This document shows, piece by piece, positions 12,450-25,176 of a stretch of 64,000 bases of DNA. The notes beneath the pieces are model-generated. The model saw only the letters and a program-made list of their open reading frames with translations, searched no databases and had not been told where the DNA came from. The stretch lies in assembly GCA_946699065.1 (NCBI GenBank), contig CAMPDV010000194.1:372001-436000 (forward strand), in the 5' to 3' direction. The position numbers and the translations under genes are program-made. How positions within the stretch are numbered: the first letter of the stretch is position 1; each line of letters opens with the position of its first letter. The stretch is from Loxodes magnus (taxonomy: Eukaryota > Ciliophora > Karyorelictea > Loxodida > Loxodidae).

Positions 12450-15400
12450 AAAGAATAAAGACTAGGCGTGTATAATTTAGCTACTTTTTGGATTTTATTT
12501 TTAAGGTCGAATTTGTACTTTATTCGCTTTCTACCGAAGTTATCTGTTTGTGTTCATAAATTGTAGATCCTTTAGTCTGTTAAGCTTTATCTATTATATC
12601 CGATGCTTTATCATGCAGCTTTTTGGATATTTGATCATTTTGTTGACTTCAGGATCTTTATTAAAGTTCTTCTCTTTATTACGATAATGTCAAAAATTAC
12701 TTTCCCTAGAGTTGAGAAATATCTAGAAAGATAATTAATCAGCTAACAATTTTTCTACCTATTGTATAACTCCTAGTGATTGGTTTTAAGTTAGTATCAA
12801 TTATCTTTGAGACTTGCTTGCTTCATATTTTACTCTTTTCCGTTACTATCACTTAAGACTTAAATTTATTACTTTTCCTTTTCAAAGGAAAGCCTTTCCT
12901 GCTTCATTAATGACAAGAAAATATTAACTTTCAAAATTAGCTTTTAGTGGTAATTACACATGAAGGATATTATCAAGTTTAATCGATTGAAAGCTAGCTT
13001 TTTATAGGTTCTAGATACTCTATCTAGTACTACTCACTTACCTTCTAACTTACCAAAAATAAAACTTCTCTACAACTATCTCTCTCTAAAATTTCTATAT
13101 AGCTACTTTCTCCTTTCCTTGATGCTCTTCCTTCTTTCAATCTTCACTATAGCTATTAAATATCTAATCTTCTGATAAATTAAGTATAGCTTTAGTAAAT
13201 AGAGTCTGATATTATAGGTTCTAGTTGGCATTATCTGCTAGCGTTGATAGATCAGTATGTGAGAGTTTTATGCAGCAAAATCATAATTTTCTTAATATTA
13301 ACCTCATCTGTTTCTAGTGCCTTGAGTAGAATGATTTAATATATTGACACTTCATGACACTTGCTTGATTTGGATTAACTATTTTTTATCTAAAGGATCG
13401 TTAAGAATGGTTTTTGGCTTCTTTATAGGTAAATATCAATTTTTCTTACTAGTAGTTCAGAGCTGAAGTTTTTTAGTTAGTTATGTCTACAGTTTCTTTC
13501 GTTGATCATCTAGTAAGTTCTTTTATTAACTTGATAGATTTAATATCTTTAATAGTCTAGACATTAACTTCATTAATCCTAGTTACTGAGTTACATTCTC
13601 TCGTTATGAATCTTAAAGTTTATATGGTAGACTTTTTAATCAAAATGATGTCCATTCCAGCCAAATCCAATCCTATATTTTAACCTGGATCTCTCAAGCT
13701 AAAGATTTATTTATATAAACTCATAATTATAAGTCTATTCATCAATCTCTTCTTTTAATCTTATATCTTAAGCTATCCAACAAACGAGTAGATAGATTAA
13801 ATCCTTTGATCTACTTCCTTTGGAATTAATTTATATGATATATTTATTTAGGATAATACTAATACCACTTGTTTATGGTCTTAATAGATTATTCCAAACT
13901 TTTTTCATAGAAGAATGCAATTTTTTTCTATGCAAATGATATATCATGATACATAGAGTCTTTAGTAATATTGAGCTATTTAATCTCTAGTTAGTGTTTA
14001 AGATTGCTTATTTTCTAATTCTTTCGTTTTCAGTTTTTGATACACTTAACTTATCACTAAAGAGTAGAATTTGCATTGATGGAGATTATTTTTCTCTTAC
14101 CATTTCATTGAAGATCCATTAATATCCTCAATGCTTTCTTCCAGCTCAATAAGTAAAAATTCAGTTCTGAGCTTCAAATAATTTAGTTATATCCTTTAGT
14201 TTAAGTCTAGTTTTCTTATTTTTATCTTACTTCTTTATTACTTTTAATAGTTCCAATTTTTTACCCACACTCTTAGCTACCTTTTAATGCTGCAATTAGT
14301 TATTTCCTATATCCATGATTTTACAAAATAACTCAGTCATAGGACTATAATTCCTGAAAGTTACTATCTAATCTTATTTTTCATTTATTAGATTCCCTCT
14401 ATTTTATGATCAACATCCTCTTGTTGAATTTCTTTGATTTTATTTTATTAAGCTAACGAAAGTTTCTCTTGTAAGTAACTTTTTTATTCCCTTTTTCCTT
14501 AATCTTCTACTTATGCAGGTTACTTAGTTCTATCCCAATATTTTTACATTTTATTAATGTGTCTCTTATCTTATCAAAGTCAGGTTACTACTCCTTATAT
14601 CCTAGATACTATTGTCTTATTTCTCAACTGATAGTTAGCTTTATTAGCTGTTTTTATCTAACTTATTCAAGTATTTGATTATTTTAGATTCAGGACTTAG
14701 TATTTTGTATCTCAAGCAGTCTTCAATTCCTTTCTACTCAATACCCAAATATCATTTCTTGGATTCCTATAAAAGCAGTTTATCTCACTTATTCCTTATT
14801 ATTTCTATTAATAAAGTCAATATCTAATTAATCCAAAGCTTAGGTTAATAGCTATATATCTCATCTAATTTAAATTCTATCGTTACCTCATCAATTTGTA
14901 GGCTATCTTTACTATCTTATAAGTAATAACTAATCTTAACTTTTCTGCTTCTTTAGTATCTTTCTAATACCTTTATTTAGCTTTTAAATCCTAATTTTAC
15001 TGTATTACTAGCTTGATTAGACCGAATTTTATCTCCCTTTAGCTGTTATTATATCTCAATACTCTACGTACTTATTTAATGCTAACTCTTTAAGACAGAA
15101 AATCTAACATTGTTTCTTAATTCGCCTCCTTTTATTATTTCTCAACCAATTGGTAGGTTTTTCATTGGATAACTTCTTTAGACTCCTCCTTAATTGCATC
15201 TCGTTAGTTAGAAAATTTATTGTTATAGGATTTGAATGTACTTAAGTCACTTTTAGAACTAGTCATGTTCCTCTTATCATCTCTCTATAGCTGATCTACT
15301 TTTATTTTTCACCTAATTTTAGTTCTTAGCTTACATACCACTCTAAGCATCTCTTTCCTATCTTTTAGGCAACTTGATTATATAGTTCTCAGCCTCATCA

Positions 15401-15490
15401 TTGCTTAGATTTCAACAACCAGCCCAATAAACATTTTCCTCCCTTTTAAGAAGCACCTGGACCAGCTCTCCTCTTAGCTAAACTTGCTCT
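12450..15490 (-). CDS. Long coiled-coil protein (exon structure unresolved)
   Basis: The minus strand reads as helix-rich protein for most of 3 kb. Clear parts are N-D-E-A-E-N-Y-I-I-K-L-P-K-R-Q-E-R-D-A at about 15,400-15,300, A-I-K-E-E-S-K-E-V-I-Q-W near 15,170, and D-F-D-K-I-R-D-T-L-I-K-C-K-N-I-G-I near 14,570. Several in-frame TGA codons must be Trp. The reading frame changes at intervals, which I take as short introns. No enzymatic motif was recognised. It is divergently placed to the open frame leading into the STAND ATPase at 15,540, so the two may share a promoter region. Ends are approximate, and it may be more than one gene. Confidence 0.45.
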
Positions 15491-15539
15491 TCTTCTTGAA
15501 TAATCCTTAAACTTAGAAATTTGTTCAGAAACAAGTGTT

Positions 15540-16859
15540 AATAATATCTTAGTCCTTATAAGTAAAATTAGAGAGTATAAAAGTAAAATACAGTAACCTG
15601 AATTGAAACTCGAGAGTAGAGAACTTTAAATCAAGTATAGAAGCAAGAACTGAATCAAGATAAAGCAGCAGGTAGGACAGATTTCCCTGCTAAAGAAGAT
15701 TGAAAATTTATATAAGGAATAACTATAAACTGAAGCAATTAAGATGAATTAAAGTGATTAGCTAAAATAAGCTAATAATAGTCTAAAAGCTAAGTAGTTT
15801 GATCTAATCTAATTATAAAGCTTAGAGATAAAAATAGATCGTTTGATAGATCTTACTGTAGCTATAAAGGAGTAAGGCGTAAGAAATTATGGAATGTTAG
15901 TCTGACTAAATAGATAACAAGATATAAGATTTGATTCATTCTGTAAGTTCAAAGAGAAATTAAATGTAGGAAGCTTGGTAAAAGGAGAACTCAAAAGGAA
16001 AAATTCAAATTGGATTAACTTTTGAGAATCTAAAAGTGTCGAGAACTAATGCTTGAGATTAATGAAGAGGAATCTGATTTATAAGTTAAGTATAAATCAA
16101 GTGGAGTTGCTTCATCTAATTTTAACTATTCCTTTGTAGTAAAAAATTGTGATTGCAATGCTAAGAAAAAACCTAACTAATTTGTGTTGAGAAGTTAGAT
16201 TTGATATAATAACTCTGCAATGGACTAAGATCAATCTAAGTATTATTTGTGAAAGCAAAGGATAGTAAAAAGAATAAGCCTCGTGCATTACTAGCAGCTT
16301 TGGGATATAAAAAGGACCAGCAGGAACAAAAGCAAATTAGCATAAAGGAAAAAATATTCAAAAGCAGTACTGCAATGAATAAGAAAAGCTAAGGCCTTTT
16401 AATAATATTATCCTAATATTGATTGAAAGATATTACACTCATCTCCATGGACTCCTATAAATTTCCCAGTTTAGCAAAGGATTGCTATAAGAATCTGACT
16501 AACATTAAAAAAAGCAGTCATCAGATTGTTCAACTATAAAGGAAAATTTCCCTCATAATAAAAATGTATAATCTACCAATAAACCTAAGTTTTCAAATTG
16601 TTGTCTTTTTAATCTACATAAAATCCAGAATTCTAAGAAGTAAAATAGTCAAGAATTTTCTTCTATCATCTTTGATCAAGCAGAGATATCTCAATAAAAC
16701 TGGATTAACTTTCTTAAGTTTTTAGATAGGCTTTCAATGAGTAAGATTAAGCAGACCCTATTTACTTCTTACTTCTGTATTGATTATGAAGGTTCTTTGA
16801 TAAACCCTTAGAGCTCACAAGGTATTTTGTATATTTAATATTCTTACTTTACATATAAA
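15540..16859 (+). other. Open frame continuous with the STAND ATPase: N-terminal extension or separate upstream gene
   Basis: The frame of the STAND gene stays readable upstream to about 15,540. It begins as coiled coil (E-L-K-L-E-S-R-E-L-Q-I-K-Y-R-S-K-N near 15,600; E-I-K-I-D-R-L-I-D-L near 15,830) and continues as F-D-Q-A-E-I-S-Q-Q-N-W near 16,690 straight into the MGC start. In-frame TGA codons occur only before about 16,190, so from there to 16,860 nothing separates it from the downstream protein. Either the ATPase starts much earlier, or this is 5' leader plus the end of another gene. Confidence 0.4.
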
Positions 16860-19800
16860 ATGGGATGTAAAATATGCTGCTTGAAAGATGAATCTTAGGA
16901 GAATAGCGATAAGCAGATTCGAAATTTGTGTAAGAAAAATAAGCAGTAATATTAAGATTTTTCAGAAGAGGGAGTAAAGCTAGAAGTTCAGTAAACTTTA
17001 GCTGAGCAAGTGTAGAGATAAGTAGTTTAGCTATCTCTAAAAGTCAAAGAAGCAGCGAGAAATGGGGATAAATATGAAATGAGAAGCTTGAGGTAGTAGC
17101 TGTAGCAACTAGATTTGCTGAGACTTTATGAAGTGTAGAAAATTATAGATGATATGGTAGAAGCGATTGATGTGATATATATGAATGAGTACTTCACTGC
17201 TGAGCTAAAGAAGCTTATGAAAATGCTCAGAATATTAACAGCTAACTTTCTAGGGAAAAATAGAATTATGAGAGTGGAGAAATAATAACAGTACTAGGAA
17301 AAGCTTGAATACATCATTAACTTTTTGGTAAAACAAGGTAATAAGAGATTCGATTTTGGACTATAACTTGAACTAGAAATCATCAACCAAATTTTAAGCG
17401 AAACACCTAACAATGAGTTGGCTTCTAAATAGCTATTTGCATTGACTAAAGATATCTAAAATATAGCTCAAAACTAGGATGTAGTAACTGCTCTGAAGTT
17501 AATCTAATAAGGGTGGTAATATCTAGAAGTAAATTTGATAAATGCTAACTTCGTTGTATAAGTAGAAGAGATGTGGGCTGAGGTCTAAGCTCTAAAAGTA
17601 ATTAAAGAAACGACTTTTTAAATGAAGTTCTTCAATATCTCGACTGAGAAAATCTAAAAGCTGTTCTGAACTACTAAGTTATGGCAAGTTAAATAGTATG
17701 CCATAGAATGCTTATTCGATATTTATTAGCTATGCTAAGATGAAAGCATTTTAGATCTAATTTTAGATAGCAAAAATGAAAAAACGAGAGGATTAGTATA
17801 TATAATGGAAAAATAGGCTTAAGATTAGATAGGTAGTTCTAAGGAATACTGGAGGATCAAATAAACTTTCATATGGGAGCTGATGAAAAATAGAGATCAG
17901 TTAAGATGTAAGGATCTTCTTGAAACATACCAGTAAGACTAAAAGCTAGAATAACAAGTGAAAGTATTGATAAGAAATTAAGATTGGTATCTAAATGAAT
18001 GATATCAATGTGAATAGAAACGACTTGATATTGAACTGATTAAGCACATACAAAAAGTGAGGAACATAAAGTAGCAATAGAAGAAAAATAAAGGGGATGA
18101 TTTAATTTCACTCATTAAGAGAAACGAATATTTAGTCCCAATAAGATGCGCAGATTAAAAAGATGATCCTAAAAACTAGCGAGACGCTTTAGAAGTAATA
18201 AAAGAGTTTCTCCAGCCAGATGAAAGGTTTAACTCTGACAACTTATCAAACTAGCCTAGACACTTATTAATATTTGGAGACTCAGGTAGTGGCAAAACAA
18301 CTCTTGTTCGTAAACTTGAAGACATGCTATTAGAGGAGGAGAAAGTTTTTCCTATTTATATAAAACTAAATAACTAAGATAGCTAGAACCTTATCCAAGC
18401 CGAACTGGACTAAGAATACTTAAAAAAGCTAAACGATAAACTTAAGTAGACAACTGATAGTTAAGTAGTGTTCATCTTAGATGGCTATGATGAAATGAAG
18501 AAGCAAAAGAATATAGTGGAAAACGTGTTTACTAACTACCCCCAGTTTAAGGTAATTACAACCTCCAGATTTCAGTAGATAATTCAAAAATAGGGATTTG
18601 AAAAGCAGTTCATTCCTGAAGTTTTCACATCTCCTTAAGAAAAATACCTAAAAATAGTTTATATTCAACCTTTTGATGAAGGTACAGTAAAGCTATTCTT
18701 TGAACGTGTTCTAAGTCTTGATAAAGAGCTGTAAAAGAAATTGAACGTGAGGACAGGACTTGAATGCTACGAAATTATTAAAAAGCAGAGTAACTTAGTC
18801 GAACTGATAAAAAACCCTTTTATTCTCTGTCAAATAACTTAATTACTTACGAAGATAAAATCGAAGTGAAACAGGTACATAACATAAATAAAGCATATGA
18901 AGTAAGAAGAAAAAAGCAAGATGGCTTAATACTAAAATTAAGAAACTGTAAATCAGCTTGATTAGATAAACCTTAATCTAGTCACAGAAGAAGAATAGTA
19001 TGATATAAGTATGATATATAATGCCTTTCTATTAGAGATATTCAAAATGTAAAAATCTCATTTTCAAAAAACCTTAAAACAAGAGGCGTTTGTCGAAAGG
19101 TATATTTCAGAAATATATTCATTCTGTAAAGAGCTCTGCCTTTTATAGCTTCTAGAGGATAAAAGCACTTAAGGAACTTTTAACGAAGACTAGTTAGACT
19201 CATTGTTTAGCTAGAAGTACTATAAATAGTATAAGAACTAAGTAGTGCAATCTTTACCTATCTAAATCCAGAAAAGTGAAGGAAGGAAAGTTTATAACTG
19301 GTTCCATAAGACTATATTCGAGTTCTTCTAATGTATGAATCTTTTTGAGCCTGATTTGAAAAGTTGGTACCCTGAAGAAGACGATATGTTTTATAACGGT
19401 GAGTATACTATCAATGAGTAAAACTTTAACTCTTTCTCAATCTGTAACAAAATACCTGTGATAGATTTTTGTGTTGGAATACTTTAAAGCAAATCAGGGT
19501 AACAATATAACGCTATGATATAAAAACTTCTTCAACTTATTCAGAGTTCGAAAGGCAGAGAAAGCTAAAAAATAGCTGCTTCTAACGCTATAACTATTCT
19601 AGTCAAAGCAGGTTATTGTTTCATTGAAAAGGACTTTCAGGATATAAGGATAGAGAACGCTGATATACGAAATGGATTTTTCTTCAGATGCAACTTTACA
19701 AATAGTTAGATTAGAAACGCCAAGCTTCAGTATGTATTCATGTATCAATGCAACCTTAATGGGGTAGACTTACATGCAAGCTCTTTTGATACAAAGGAAT

Positions 19801-22352
19801 AGAAATCAATAAACTGACTTAACTATATAGAAGCCTTTAAAGTCTTTGGTGACACTGCTATAGTAGTATCCAGTAATAGCTAGCAAAACAAAATCAAGAT
19901 ACAATAAATCTAGAAGAAGCTAATAGAGGAGGATGTGTATTAGTTGGACGAAATTTATACTTTTGAATAAGAACTAAAGGAAGTGAAATGAATAATGGGA
20001 GCTAAGATAGTCAAACGCTAAACGGAGACTGTAGTTGCCCTTTTATAAACTTAAAATCAAATGCTCTAGGTAGTGTAGTTCGAGATAAACAGCTCTAACC
20101 CTTTTTAGTCCAAGATACTTAAGAATCAGATCGTTCAAATAGATCCTCAGAACTTATAAAAACAGCACAAAATATTTTAAAATAATCCACTTAACCGAAG
20201 CTATGACTTTTATAATAGCTGTATAATTGATGATTAAGGAGAGATATCGATAATAAGCCATTTAGTATAAAACGAAGAACTATAGATCTTAAAGCTAGAC
20301 TCAGAGATCAATGAGAGCTGTGAAAATCTTCAACTTAAGGGATATGAAAACGCTAAAGTGAAATACTATGGCATATGTGGGTATTTTGATATAATATTGG
20401 TAGATGAAGGAAAAGTAGATCAAAAGAAGCTCCTTAGCATAGGAAGTGAAGTAAATATCCTTGACTAAGGATATATATTAACGGTTTAGAACTTAGACTA
20501 GTAAAAAATAGCAGCTTCATTTATTCATTACGTTCAAATTTACGATCTAGTTAACAGTTCGTATAATTGTAGAGCAGAATTGCAGAGCTAAATACTCATT
20601 TCTGGTATTTCGGACTACATGTTTTCAACTAACTGGTAGAATTTACAGGTTTCTGAAATATAATCAGGAAGCTAAATCGAGAATATTACAGGATCTTGAA
20701 ATTGAATTTAAGGAGATTAGCTGTTATGATTAGCCTCTGAAGAGGATAAGCAACTTAAGGTAATCGATATCGATAAATTGAAAACCAGTTAGTCAATAAC
20801 TCTCCCTTAAATCTAATCTACTTTTAAAAACTCGAGTATACCCTTATATACCATCTCGAACGATCTGTAATATTATGCCTTTTAGGATATTCAATAAATG
20901 AGTAAAGCCAAGAAAAAAACGATTACAGTTATAAGAAATAATGGGAACATCCTTGCTAAATTTAGTATAGATATAAGAAAAGATTCTAATGACTCAGTAT
21001 TTTTGTAGTTTATCAATGACGAACTATTTGTAGTTAACTCATTTGAGATCTTAAAGTACAATATAGCAACAAGATATATATAGTACTGTAGTATAACCTA
21101 ATAAGAGTATGAAGTATAGAAGGTAAAATTTCCAGTACCTGGATATAGTAATCTAGTGATAAGGAAGAAAGGGGAAAATGAATATTTATTCTGATATCTG
21201 AACGTTTAAAAAGACTAATTTGGTAATATACTTAAAGTCTCATCGCTTAAGCCATTCGTTTGGAACACATTAATAAACAAGATCTTCATAATAGATACTG
21301 ATCCATTCTGTCTTCCTATATTCTTATCAGATTGGAGAAATTAGTATATTGCTGTTAATCAGTAGCATTTAGAGGAGGAAAAATTGAAACTAAAGACATT
21401 CTAAATGGAACTAAATTACCTTGGCTAAGAAGGGAAGAAATAAGAATTCTAGACTTAGGAATATTGGATTAGAAGATCTAGTCAGTTCTAGTATTTCTAT
21501 GAGTTTGATATGACTTAAGACTATTTCGTCTATATTGAGAAAGACTTGCTAGTTGTCCAAGAAATAGAAAACTAAGAAAACATCTATGAGTTCTCACTTT
21601 GTGATGAGATAAAATATGTTCAAGCTATTAATGACACACATTTGATCATACTATCAGGGTTTGAAGATAAGGAGTATAGAAGGGTGCAGATCTTTAACTT
21701 CAAAGAAGCTATCAAGCACTATAAAGAATACGATCAAAGCTGAATCCCTTATACTACATACGATGATTATGCTAATTTCAATCAAAAGCAGTATGCCTTT
21801 ATAAGATGGAATAAAGAGTTAGGCTACTTATTTTCTATTAATTATATCCCAGTTTGAATATATAAAATAACACCTACCAAGTTTGAACTAATTGGAAGTA
21901 TTGGAACAAGTGGATCGCTTATACTATAATAGTCATATGGAATAGTAAACAATATTAATTAGTCATTTTATGATCTTATGGAATCTGTTGGGTTTCTAAT
22001 TAATAGAGAGAAGTTAGATTATTCTATCTGTGAGTAAGGGCATATTTTAAAAATGATGATCAGAAATGAAGGGTAAGTTCTAAAGTGTGATAAATGTTAG
22101 GATAAAAATAAGTCTGTTTACTGGTATTGTAGCTAATGTAAATTATACGTCTGTGAAAAAGATCTGTACTAAAGATGGTAAGACTAGAAAAAGATTTCAA
22201 TTGAACAAATTCCAGCGAAGTTTCATGAAGAGTAGCAAAAAGAAGTAAGATGCTAGGAATGCAATAACTGTTATAAGCATAGTAAATTCTACTATGACTC
22301 TAAACAAGAAAAAGTTTATTGCGAGTTATGCGTAGAAGGGAAATCAACCTGA
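16860..22352 (+). CDS. Giant NACHT-type STAND NTPase with C-terminal zinc-finger module
   Basis: 1830 aa in one open frame with no intron needed. The chosen start gives M-G-C-K-I-C-C, a typical N-myristoylation plus palmitoylation signal, suggesting membrane attachment; the frame is also open upstream. Residues 1-460 are helical. A NACHT core follows: Walker A G-D-S-G-S-G-K-T-T near residue 473, Walker B V-F-I-L-D-G-Y-D-E near 541, sensor V-I-T-T-S-R, then K-N-P-F-I-L-C, as in the NACHT winged-helix start. Around residues 920-965 is a pentapeptide-like stretch (I-E-N-A-D-I-R-N-G-F-F-F-R-C-N-F). The long C-terminal half is beta-rich and may be a propeller. The end has paired C-x2-C clusters (C-D-K-C, C-S-Q-C, C-Q-E-C, C-E-L-C) like B-box or treble-clef zinc fingers. 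STAND proteins act as ligand-triggered switches in immunity and cell death. TGA 22350-22352 is taken as stop; a second TGA follows three codons on. Confidence 0.85.
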
Positions 22353-23552
22353 GAACTTTGACTTACTTAATTACGTAACTTTTTTATTCGATAGTTTTAA
22401 GCCAATATTGGTATCTTTTAATCAATGACTGTATTTATCTTTCTTCTTATTTAGTTACTTTAATTATTATATCAATATCTTCATTTTAAGTGCCTCAGAA
22501 ATATCGTTCTTTCATGCTTTCTTTGTGAGATACTTTTTAAGAGGCAAAAAGAAGTTTTTAATACTTTCTCTTTTCTTCTAATATTTCAACATATCTTGAA
22601 ACAGTCTGAAAATCCTTATATTTCAAATATCTCTCTTCTCTTCTTTTTATTACTGAGAAGTCATTTGTTGATCTACTATTTAAAGCTATAGATTAGAGCT
22701 TAAATAAAGATCAGGAAGAAAAGAAGTAGAAATTAGAGATGCGATTCATTTTATGGAAGATGTTGGATCTCACGATTTTAAAGATTCAAAGTTTATCTGG
22801 TAGACTTAATGGCTCCTATTTTTTTAAGAGGCTTAGAAATATACCATCATTTTTAAGGGGTAAGATAAGGCTAAATGACTCTATTTCATTCTCTAATGTT
22901 TGAAATTACTAATAGAACTTTTAAGAAACCTTTGAGACTAAATTAAGAAAGCTAACAATAAGAATCTAGTTCAATTAAACGTTAGTTCGTTATAATCATA
23001 TCGGATGTCATATTATTATAACTACTTTTAGCCATCTATGTTGTCTTAATGTAGCTATTTATACTTTGCTTCTTCGTCTTTGGTAGTGAAAGTTTTTTAA
23101 ATAAGTGAAGGAGTTGATTGTGTAAAATCAAGGGATGGATGAAGCAGATTTTGAGACTTAAACCTTGAACTAATTTTTTGGAATAAAGAACAGAATTCTA
23201 GAGCTAAGTTAAGGTTGCAAGAGAAGTGAACATTTGAGGATAATCATATTTACAAGCAAATAAAGAAGTAAGACATGGAAGAAACCAGGAAAACACTTTA
23301 AAAACCTTTATCTGAGTTTAGAAATCACTCAAGATATGTCTATCTTCCTAGGATACTTTCTATAAAATAGATCTTCATTTTATTAAGTCAATTATACAGA
23401 TAGACAACTAACATGTCTATATATACAAATAAGCCAGATATTACTACCCAGATAATTAAATATAGAGATAGAGGGAGTATAAAAAGATTGCAATATGGTT
23501 TAATTAAAAGAAAATAAGAGTAATTTAGCCTATTATTAGTTAAAAGTTCATA
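22353..23552. other. Intergenic, no gene recognised
   Basis: Downstream of the STAND gene and downstream of the converging minus-strand coiled-coil gene. Composition is mixed and no frame reads convincingly as protein on either strand. Confidence 0.35.
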
Positions 23553-24431
23553 TCAATCAAATAAGTTCTTTGGAACAGTTTCTATTTCATTGTAATTATT
23601 ATGTGCATTTCCAGCATTTCCTCCACTTCCCATAATTCACTAAAAATTAACGTCAGGGTCTTGAAAGAACTAGTCGTATTAAGAACTTTTAGGTGGTGTA
23701 CAACTTTGACTAGCACCGACTCGTTTAGGTGTACTGGATTATGATTTCTATTTTTACATTTCAGGCTCTTCTTTTAATACTTGATCTACAAACTAGAACA
23801 ATTTAGTAGATAGAAGCTCTCTATTTTGCTCTACCTTTTTAATTTACTTTTCTGACGCATTTTTGAATTTTACTTAGTCTTACATTACCAGATCAAACCT
23901 TTAAAGTATTTACTACCTTTCATTTATCAATTATACCGTTTGCTTAACTAATTGATCTACTTACTACTATTTTTGGGTCAGTTATTTATCCATATCTTAG
24001 ATATTACTAAGAGATAGCTCTGACTTGCTGTTCTCCTACACTAGTTTATCTTTATTACTTAACTCCTCTCTTAATTTTCTATTTTCTTCCTCCAAAAACT
24101 TTTGCCTTAATTTCTCGTTGCCGATTTCGCTTTCAAATTAAGTTATTTTTAATTTCATCTAGTCTATTTCAGGCCTATTCTTGAATCCTTCTCTGCTTTA
24201 TGCTTCCTCAAATCTTTGTCTGTTAAATCTTTAAGGAGTTTCCATTGGTTCTTCTGCTATTTCAGTTCTGTGAGGTTGTCTTAGTTGTGTATCATCATGT
24301 TATGATTCAACAGCTAAGACTGGTATTAATGGGAGCTCGTATTTTTCTTCTTCAACATAAACGACAGGAGCTTATTCTTATTCTTATCCTTAAAGAGATT
24401 AAAGATACGGACCTGCCTTTATTTTTTCCAT
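23553..24431 (-). CDS. Coiled-coil protein, 292 aa
   Basis: ATG at 24429-24431 to TGA 23553-23555 is a single uninterrupted frame. The N-terminal third is acidic and Pro/Gln-rich (M-E-K-I-K-A-G-P-Y-L; E-E-E-K-Y-E-L-P-L-I-P-V-L). The middle is a classical coiled coil (F-L-E-E-E-N-R-K-L-R-E-E-L-S-N-K-D-K-L). The tail carries two S/T-P-P-K-type sites (S-S-T-P-K-R and S-C-T-P-P-K-S-S), which could be targets of cyclin-dependent kinases, then a Gly/Asn patch and the terminal V-P-K-N-L-F-D. One in-frame TGA is Trp (F-Q-W-I-M). It lies beside two cyclin genes on the same strand. Function is unknown. The 64-aa plus-strand ORF at 24245 is a shadow. Confidence 0.8.
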
Positions 24432-24449
24432 TTTTATAAATAAAAATCA

Positions 24450-25100
24450 TTTAAAAACTTCACTGAAAACTCTCTATAACAGACTATTCTCGCTGATAAA
24501 GTTGACTAGGATATAATTTAAATTTGTCAGATGCTTTTAAATACCTTTACATTCGCAAAAATACCTATAAAGTTATTTTTTCCTATCAAATGAATTAAAA
24601 ATTAATGAAGCGACTAATTTGATCACTTCCAAATAGACGTATAAAAAGCCTATGCCTTTAATTTTTCTCTTACTAGCTAACTATCTATAAGTTTTTCTCT
24701 CTTTCTTACATAATCAACTTTCCTATACTAATTATTACCTAAATTACAAACTAAAATCTAGCTTCTTTAATCTATTTCTCTTAACTAACACTTATATACT
24801 CATAGTCATCCTTAGATCTTATCAAGCTTACTATTATAATGTTTAATCTCTTCAGTTAAGTTTAAGCATAGACCTTCTTATAATATTTTAGAACCTCACC
24901 TTCTCTTCTAAACTTGGCTTATAATTACACATCTCATTGATATTCCCATAAACCCTTTTACCTTACAAATTAACCAGCTAAACTATCTTATCATACAGCT
25001 TTACTCACCCTACTTCTACTTCCCCATATACTCATATAAGCTTACTAATGCATCAATATATAAAAAGGTACACAAAATACCTCGTTTAACCATTTAATGA
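24450..25100 (-). other. Probable minus-strand coding, TPR-like (weak)
   Basis: Minus-strand runs such as A-L-V-S-L-Y-E-Y-M-G-K-Q-K-Q-G-E near 25,020 and E-M-C-N-Y-K-P-S-L-E-E-K-V near 24,920 resemble tetratricopeptide helices. They lie in different frames, so either a short intron joins them or one is chance. Start and stop were not fixed. Confidence 0.25.
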
Positions 25101-25176
25101 AGATAGATTTGATATTAAGTAATACTAAGTCTAAGCTTACTAAGCTAATTAATTAACATTAATTACAATAACACTA

